DNA of 11,798 nt, taken from the NCBI GenBank assembly GCA_030610025.1, contig JAUWSP010000032.1, positions 1 to 11,798 on the forward strand. The letters are read 5' to 3'. This document shows positions 7,388 to 11,798 of this stretch, in pieces; within the stretch, counting starts at the first letter, position 1; each line of letters opens with the position of its first letter. The notes beneath the pieces were generated by a model. It saw only the letters and a list, made by a program, of their open reading frames with translations, made no database searches and had not been told where the DNA came from. Origin of the DNA: Acidobacteriota bacterium. Lineage in GTDB: Bacteria > Acidobacteriota > Thermoanaerobaculia > Multivoradales > JAHEKO01. Both the position numbers and the translations under genes were made by a program.

Positions 7388-7479
7388 AAGGACCTTGCGC
7401 CGCGCTCGACTCGGCGCCCCCTGTCGAACCACCCGAACGAACCTCTTGGAACCGAGAGAGCGAGAGAAGCAACAAAGGG

Positions 7480-7512
7480 TTGGGGGCGCGAGAGCGTGTG
7501 TACATATAGAAT
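7480..7512 (+). promoter_or_regulatory. Weak candidate promoter for the small secreted protein gene
   Basis: An AT-rich island, TACATATAGAAT (7501-7512), stands out in GC-rich surroundings 25 nt before the ATG at 7537 and 55 nt before the TTG at 7567. TTGGGG at 7480-7485 could be a -35 element for TATAGA at 7505-7510 (19-bp spacing). The match to the sigma-70 consensus is poor, so this rests mainly on base composition and position. Confidence 0.25.
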
Positions 7513-7566
7513 CCTGGCTCTCTACCTGTGAACCCGATGACTAAATAGCCCTGTATCGTCCCTGTC

Positions 7567-8124
7567 TTGATCTTGGCTGTTGCGGGCCTCTTCGCTTCCA
7601 CGATCGCCGTCGCCGATGAGGGGTGCTTCTTCGAGCACAACGGGAATCAGGTCCTCTATCGCCCGATCGACGACATGGAGATTCTGGAGGTCCGACTGGC
7701 GGATCGCCCGGACCAGGTCGTGGTGGTCCGAGACAGCGATGGAGACGCCCTGCTGCGCTCGAAATCCGACCTGATCTTCTTGCGCTACCTCGAGCCCGAA
7801 GAACAGGAGACCGGCCGTCTCCAGCCCTTCCAGACCAGCCCGGCAGAGCAACCGCTGCACGGATTCGAAGGTCCCGGTCTCACGGAGATCGTCGGCATCT
7901 GTCGTGAAGAGGGCGACGACTCGCCGATCTGCAAACGGCTCAAGCAGGAGTTGTCCGTCCTACAGGAGGACTACGGCACGCCGCTACTTTTGCTCAAGGA
8001 CCTCGCAGAAAAGGAGTTGGGCGACTATCTGGAAGCGGCCCGCACTACCCTGCAAGAGGGGGAATGCGTTCCCCCACCGGAGGAAGCCGTGGATTCTTCA
8101 GAGGCGCCACAAGAGGAAGACTGA
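7567..8124 (+). CDS. Hypothetical secreted protein with four cysteines
   Basis: I do not recognise the family. From the TTG at 7567 the product is 185 residues. It starts with a hydrophobic run LILAVAGLFASTIAVA that ends in a plausible signal-peptidase site before DEGCFF, but lacks the usual basic n-region. The same frame continues upstream through P-C-I-V-P-V to a TAG at 7546-7548 and then to ATG-ACT-AAA at 7537; translated through the TAG this would be a normal signal peptide (MTK start). The mature part is acidic, with beta-like sequence (VLYRPIDDMEILEVRLADRPDQVVVV), then helix-forming sequence (ICKRLKQELSVLQEDY to YLEAARTTLQ) and a Pro/Glu-rich tail. Its four Cys (in GCFF, GICRE, PICKR and GECVPP) could form two disulfides. 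No convincing ribosome binding site precedes either start. The coding frame is clean to the stop. It converges on the acyl-CoA ligase gene. Confidence 0.65.
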   Translation: MILAVAGLFASTIAVADEGCFFEHNGNQVLYRPIDDMEILEVRLADRPDQVVVVRDSDGDALLRSKSDLIFLRYLEPEEQETGRLQPFQTSPAEQPLHGFEGPGLTEIVGICREEGDDSPICKRLKQELSVLQEDYGTPLLLLKDLAEKELGDYLEAARTTLQEGECVPPPEEAVDSSEAPQEED

Positions 8125-8133
8125 GTCGCCAGT

Positions 8134-8164
8134 CCTGAAGCTACACAGCCCTGAAGCGCCACAG
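8134..8164. repeat. Short tandem duplication in a convergent gap
   Basis: CCTGAAGCTACACAG (8134-8148) is followed after one base by CCTGAAGCGCCACAG (8150-8164); 13 of 15 positions match with a 16-bp period. It fills most of the 43-nt gap between the two converging stop codons. Confidence 0.6.
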
Positions 8165-8167
8165 TTC

Positions 8168-9949
8168 TCAAGCCTCGTACAGCGACTCGATCTCTTCCTT
8201 GTACTTCTCCACCACGGCTTTGCGCTTGACCTTCATCGTCGGGGTCAGCTCGCCGCCTTCGATCGAGAAATCCCGGGGCACGATCTCGAAACGCTTGATG
8301 GTCTCGTAGGAGGCCAGATCTTTGTTCCGCTGCTCGACCTCCGTTTCGATGAGCTCGCGCACCCTGGGATGCGCTGCCAACTCCTCCAGACTCAAGTCCC
8401 CAAGATCGTTCTGCGCGGCCCACTCCGGAACGGTTTCGGGATCGAGAGTGATGATGGCCGTGAGGAACTTCTTGCGGTCGCCGATGGCCACCGCCTGCCC
8501 GATGTAGTGAGAGGATCGGAGGATCTGCTCGACATGCTGCGGCGCCACGTTCTTGCCACCGGCAGTGACGATCAGGTCCTTCTTGCGGTCGGTGATCCGA
8601 AGGAACCCTTCCTCCTCGATCTCACCGATGTCGCCGGTGTAGAGCCACCCCTCCTCGTCGATGGTCTCCGCCGTCGCCTCCGGGTCCTTGAAATAGCCCA
8701 GCATCGTGTTGGCACCTCGCGTCAGCAGCTCGCCATCCGAGGCGATGCGCTGCTCGATCTCGGGCCCGGGCTGGCCGACGACACCGAACCGGTAGTTATC
8801 GAAGCGGTTGACGTGGCTGAAGGAGGTGTTCTCGGTCATGCCGATGCCCTCGACGATGAGCACACCGCAGGCGTGAAAGAACTCGGCGATGCTCTTGTTG
8901 AGCGGTGCCGCGCCGGAGACCGCCCATTCCATGCGCCCCCCGAAGATGTCGCCGATCTTGTGCAGCACGAGCTTGTGCGCCAGACGGTGCTGCAGAGCTA
9001 GCCCACCTGGGATGGGTTGCTTCTTCTGCTTCAGATCGCCCACCTTGCGACCGACTTCCAGGGCCCAGTAGAAGAGCTTCAGCTTGATCCCGCCAGACTC
9101 GGCGGCGTTCGCAAGGATCTTGTCGTAGACCTTTTCGAAGACCCGGGGCACACTGACGATGAAGTGGGGCCGGATCTCCTGCAGATTCGGCAACACTGTG
9201 GTCAGACTCTCGGCGAAGGCAACGGGCAGGGCCTTTCGCAGGCAGACGTAGGAGATGAGCCGCGCGAAGATATGCGCTAGAGGCAGGAACATCAAGGTGG
9301 TGAAGTAGGGCTCGAAATAGAGGGACTCGGACGCCGACCAGCTGGTGAACACCAGGTTGCCATGCGAGATCATGGCCCCCTTGGGCTCTCCCGTGGTCCC
9401 CGAGGTGTAGACGATGGAGGCGAGGTCGTCTGGACCGAGCTCTTCGCCCCTCCGTACGACCTCCTCGTCGGATACGTCGACACCCTTGTCCAGGAAATCC
9501 TCCCAGCTCATGACGTCGCGTTCCGGATCCGAGGGTCCGTCGTAGATGACGATGTGCCGCAAGTCCGGCAGTTGCCCCCGGACTTCGAAGACCTTGGCGA
9601 GCTGATCGGCGTCCTCGACAAAGACGATCTCGGAGTCGCTGTGGGCGAGGATGTAGGCGCAGCCGGCCGGTAGATTCGAAGGGTAGATCCCCACCGTCAC
9701 GGCACCGCAGCTGACGATGCCGTAGTCGCACAGCGCCCACTCCAGGCGGGTCTGAGAGAGGATGCTGACCCGGGCCCCTTTCTCGATCTTCAGGGCGATC
9801 AGGCTCTTGGAGAGCCTCTGAACCGACTCCCTGGCTTCGGTCCAGGTTACATCGAACCAGTTGTCGTCTCGCTTGTGTTTGAAGGCGAGCTTGGAACCGT
9901 TGATGGTGCTGACCTCTCGGAACATCTGGTAGACGGATGGATAGTCCAT
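8168..9949 (-). CDS. Long-chain fatty acid-CoA ligase (AMP-forming, FadD15-like)
   Basis: This 593-residue protein of the ANL adenylating superfamily activates a fatty acid with ATP to acyl-AMP and then transfers it to CoA. Its length fits the COG1022 long-chain branch. Motifs in order: the P-loop YTSGTTGEPKG (181-191), LPLAHIFAR (~223-230), the SGAAPLNKSIAEFF region (~345-358), GMTEN (370-374, A5), the GWLYTGD motif (434-440) and RITDRKKDLIVTAGGKNVAP (451-470, hinge and A8). The catalytic A10 lysine is in LTPTMKVKRK at about 573. There is no signal peptide, so it is cytosolic or peripheral. The ATG at 9949 has GGGAG about 8-10 nt upstream. It lies 132 nt downstream of the PlsB-like acyltransferase gene on the same strand, suggesting a fatty-acid uptake or recycling route into glycerolipids. 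Chain-length preference is not readable from sequence. Confidence 0.95.
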   Translation of the reverse strand: MDYPSVYQMFREVSTINGSKLAFKHKRDDNWFDVTWTEARESVQRLSKSLIALKIEKGARVSILSQTRLEWALCDYGIVSCGAVTVGIYPSNLPAGCAYILAHSDSEIVFVEDADQLAKVFEVRGQLPDLRHIVIYDGPSDPERDVMSWEDFLDKGVDVSDEEVVRRGEELGPDDLASIVYTSGTTGEPKGAMISHGNLVFTSWSASESLYFEPYFTTLMFLPLAHIFARLISYVCLRKALPVAFAESLTTVLPNLQEIRPHFIVSVPRVFEKVYDKILANAAESGGIKLKLFYWALEVGRKVGDLKQKKQPIPGGLALQHRLAHKLVLHKIGDIFGGRMEWAVSGAAPLNKSIAEFFHACGVLIVEGIGMTENTSFSHVNRFDNYRFGVVGQPGPEIEQRIASDGELLTRGANTMLGYFKDPEATAETIDEEGWLYTGDIGEIEEEGFLRITDRKKDLIVTAGGKNVAPQHVEQILRSSHYIGQAVAIGDRKKFLTAIITLDPETVPEWAAQNDLGDLSLEELAAHPRVRELIETEVEQRNKDLASYETIKRFEIVPRDFSIEGGELTPTMKVKRKAVVEKYKEEIESLYEA

Positions 9950-10037
9950 GGTCGTTCTCCCAATGCCTGACGGCCCGCGGGTTCTACCCGAACCTACGGC
10001 CCGATGATCTCGGTGCTACCTATTCGTTAGCAGGCTG

Positions 10038-10073
10038 CCTGCCCGCAGCGCAACACCCCAACGGGTGGGCAGG
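10038..10073 (-). terminator. Hairpin between the acyltransferase and the acyl-CoA ligase genes
   Basis: CCTGCCC (10038-10044) and GGGCAGG (10067-10073) form a 7-bp stem. An alternative inner stem, CACCC with GGGTG (10054-10058 and 10063-10067), shares one base with it. It begins about 10 nt past the acyltransferase stop in the direction of transcription, but no T tract follows on the minus strand. It may reduce read-through or protect the upstream mRNA. The remainder of the 132-nt gap shows only the ligase ribosome binding site. Confidence 0.4.
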
Positions 10074-10081
10074 TCGAGATT

Positions 10082-11497
10082 TCAAGCGGCCACCAGGTGG
10101 GCGATCGAGTTCGCGTAGTAGCGCAGCAGCGGCAGCTCGCCGGGCTCCACCTTCAGCAGCCCATCATCATCCCTCTCAACCACTCTGCGCAATACCAGCA
10201 TGCGCAGACCCACATCGATAGCGTACTCCCGATCGTGCCGGGGAACATAGACGTGGTGACCCGAGGCCTCGAGTCGATCGACGAGTAGCTGCACCTCGGC
10301 CTTGAGCTCCAGATCGCTGAGGCGCCGTTCATGATCCCGCAGCAGGACGGTGGCCACCAGCGCCACGGGGGTCACGGGCACGATCTGGCTGATCTCGCCC
10401 ATCAGGTGCTGCGCCAGCTCGCCGACCCGAGCGAAACGCTCCTCCTTGTCCAGGGTTCGCAGATCCAGGTTGCGCTCCGCCAGGTAGGCCTTGGCGAAGA
10501 CCGGGGTTCCGAAGTTCACGCAGGCGTAGCCGAAGCGATGCCATTTCGCCAGCATCATCAATTGCAGCTGCCGAGTGATGAAGCGCAGCGTCGTGGAGGC
10601 CACCGCGAGACCCTTCTTGCGATCGGCCTCGGGATCGATGTCCAGTAGGAGGGTACGATCCTCCAGAACCCGATCGTAGTTGAGGGCCACCGGAACAAAG
10701 GCGAGGTCACGCTCACCTTCAGGATCGAACTCCCGCAGCATGTAATCCAGGAGACCCAGCTTGGGCTCTCGGAGGCTCCCATCGCGACTCAAGCCTCCTT
10801 CCGGGAAAACGGCCTGGGTCACACCTTCGGCCGTAGCCATTTGCACGTATCGCTGCAGCACCTTTCGATAGAGGTCGTTACGCGACCGACGCCGCACGAA
10901 GTAGGCACCCATGGATCGGATCAGGGACTCCAGAGGCCAGATTCGCGCCCACTCTCCCACGGCGTAGCTCAGAACCGCCTTCTCCGCCACCAGGTAGGAG
11001 ACGAGTACGTAGTCCATGTTGCTGCGGTGATTGATGACGAAGACCACCGTCGAGCTCTGGTCGATGGCCGACAGCCCGGCCTCGTCGGAGATCCCGAGTC
11101 GGACCCGGTAGAGGGAACGGGCAAGCCGACGTGCGATGCCATGGCCCAGCCTGAAGTAGAAGTAGGCGTTGAAAGCCGGCACGATCTCGGAGGCATATCG
11201 CTGGACCCGATCCAGAATCTCTTCAGGGCGCATCTGCTGCTCTTCGGCGTGCTGTTCGGCAGCGGCCGCCACCTCGCGGTCGAAGATCAACCTATCGATG
11301 AGGACCTGTCGCTTGGTGAGCTTGAAGGGCTGGCCGCGGATCTGAAGGCGTCCTTCGAGCTCATCGAGCACCCGCTGAACCCGTCGCCGCAGCATCCAGC
11401 GGAAACTGGGGCGGATCAGATAGTCCAACGTCGCCAGAGCCGCGAAGGCGACCAGGAAGATCACCAGCCACAGAGGAAGAGAAACGGGCTGCGTCAT
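10082..11497 (-). CDS. PlsB-like glycerol-3-phosphate / glycerophospholipid acyltransferase, short form
   Basis: The protein has 471 residues from the ATG at 11497. Frame-compatible GTG (11515) and TTG (11518) starts cannot be excluded because no start has a strong ribosome binding site. It begins with one membrane helix (PLWLVIFLVAFAALATLDYL) followed by Arg-rich sequence, so it is probably anchored facing the cytoplasm. The four acyltransferase motifs are all visible: NHRSNMD (156-162, catalytic His-Asp), GAYFVRR (197-203), FPEGGLSRDG (231-240) and VPVALNYDRV (268-277). The C-terminal YYANSIAHL matches the PlsB/GPAT tail. The spacing and motif I resemble PlsB and DHAP acyltransferases, which acylate sn-1 of glycerol-3-phosphate, although E. 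coli PlsB is about 800 residues. In motif III the first Arg of the usual GGRSR is Leu, so substrate could differ. An acyl-CoA ligase gene follows on the same strand. Confidence 0.88.
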   Translation of the reverse strand: MTQPVSLPLWLVIFLVAFAALATLDYLIRPSFRWMLRRRVQRVLDELEGRLQIRGQPFKLTKRQVLIDRLIFDREVAAAAEQHAEEQQMRPEEILDRVQRYASEIVPAFNAYFYFRLGHGIARRLARSLYRVRLGISDEAGLSAIDQSSTVVFVINHRSNMDYVLVSYLVAEKAVLSYAVGEWARIWPLESLIRSMGAYFVRRRSRNDLYRKVLQRYVQMATAEGVTQAVFPEGGLSRDGSLREPKLGLLDYMLREFDPEGERDLAFVPVALNYDRVLEDRTLLLDIDPEADRKKGLAVASTTLRFITRQLQLMMLAKWHRFGYACVNFGTPVFAKAYLAERNLDLRTLDKEERFARVGELAQHLMGEISQIVPVTPVALVATVLLRDHERRLSDLELKAEVQLLVDRLEASGHHVYVPRHDREYAIDVGLRMLVLRRVVERDDDGLLKVEPGELPLLRYYANSIAHLVAA

Positions 11498-11588
11498 CAA
11501 TGTCTCGTGCGCCACCAACCCGCCCGGAGCCGCGGCGTCTTACTGCATCAGCACTGCTTCGAGTCGACCCAGGATATCGGGCGCTGTC

Positions 11589-11610
11589 TCCCGCGACAAG
11601 TGTCGTGGGA
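11589..11610. promoter_or_regulatory. 22-bp dyad upstream of the acyltransferase gene, candidate operator
   Basis: TCCCGCGACA and TGTCGTGGGA are inverted copies (9 of 10 positions) around a central AG. The centre lies about 100 nt before the acyltransferase start. The near-absent spacer suits a dimeric regulator site better than an RNA hairpin. No matching site was seen elsewhere in the window and no regulator gene is adjacent. Confidence 0.4.
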
Positions 11611-11631
11611 AGGCAGTGAGGGCTTGGGGGT

Positions 11632-11650
11632 TGAGGCGGCCAGCGCCTCA
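11632..11650. other. Short perfect hairpin in the right-hand intergenic region
   Basis: TGAGGCG and CGCCTCA pair perfectly around GCCAG. It lies between the 22-bp dyad and the second dispersed-repeat copy. It has no T tract on either side, and nothing else gene-like was seen in 11519-11692. Confidence 0.4.
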
Positions 11651-11692
11651 GCCGATCGTTGGTTCATCTCTCCCTACCTCGATTGTCGTGTG

Positions 11693-11798
11693 GAGGTCCG
11701 TCCGGGTGGTCCGCAGGCGGACGGCGTCGGCTACTCAGACTATGACGGGCGGGCCGCCGCCTTGTCTCGTCATCGCGCGGGATCTCTTGTGCTCTGTG
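11693..11798. repeat. Dispersed intergenic repeat, copy 2 (cut by window edge)
   Basis: This is the second copy of the element at 7282-7387, in the same orientation and ungapped, with about 16 differences. The CCGTCCG/CGGACGG stem is conserved. Here the loop also permits a second fold, GTCCGC with GCGGAC, which is weakened in copy 1. Similarity continues to the last base, so the true length is unknown. Confidence 0.85.

Noticed and set aside
7443..7458. Near-palindrome CTCTTGG-AA-CCGAGAG in the gene-free stretch.
   Set aside because: The stem is short with a wobble and a two-base loop, and the surrounding sequence is a low-complexity purine-rich run.
7904..9001. A 365-codon plus-strand open frame running through the end of the secreted protein gene and antisense to the acyl-CoA ligase.
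   Set aside because: It overlaps two well-supported coding frames, has no recognisable domain, and long antisense frames are expected in GC-rich genes.

Overview
The window is GC-rich bacterial chromosome with tightly packed genes. No phage, plasmid, insertion sequence, CRISPR array, tRNA or rRNA signal was seen. Gene content is an M1 metallopeptidase with a HEAT-repeat tail, a lipid-anchored sulfatase-fold hydrolase ending in LRSLGYIQ, a YceI protein, a FadD15-type acyl-CoA ligase and a short PlsB-like acyltransferase. This suggests a Gram-negative, GC-rich environmental lineage. Acidobacteriota (Thermoanaerobaculia-like) is my best guess, but it is an inference from family resemblance and is not proven by the sequence.

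Layout. Positions 1-2207 (+) hold the 3' part of an M1 aminopeptidase gene. A GTG-initiated gene follows with no gap; it is the collapsed remnant (2208-2355) of a multi-pass HGSNAT/NagX-like acyltransferase, of which only the first ~35 codons and the last ~10 survive. Converging on it is a lipoprotein of the sulfatase/alkaline phosphatase superfamily (2373-4877, -). Upstream of that on the same strand, across a 251-nt gap with a strong hairpin, a G-quadruplex motif and three 13-bp repeats, lies a 12-TM MFS transporter (5129-6427, -). Divergent from it is a periplasmic YceI protein (6547-7170, +) followed by a very stable hairpin. Positions 7226-7536 contain no gene but carry one copy of a ~106-bp dispersed repeat. 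A small secreted protein of unknown function follows (7567-8124, +); its natural upstream ATG is separated from the signal sequence by an in-frame amber codon. The right third is a lipid-metabolism pair on the minus strand: a PlsB-like acyltransferase (10082-11497) and then a long-chain acyl-CoA ligase (8168-9949). The right edge is intergenic, with a 22-bp dyad, a second hairpin and the second copy of the dispersed repeat, which runs off the window.

Functional picture. The ligase could activate exogenous or recycled fatty acids to acyl-CoA for the acyltransferase, feeding phospholipid synthesis. The remaining proteins are mostly envelope or periplasmic and show no obvious joint pathway. I found no convincing new multi-gene system. 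The most unusual items are the gene collapsed to its two ends, the dispersed intergenic repeat, the sulfatase-fold lipoprotein with threonine at the nucleophile position, and the amber codon in the small secreted protein.
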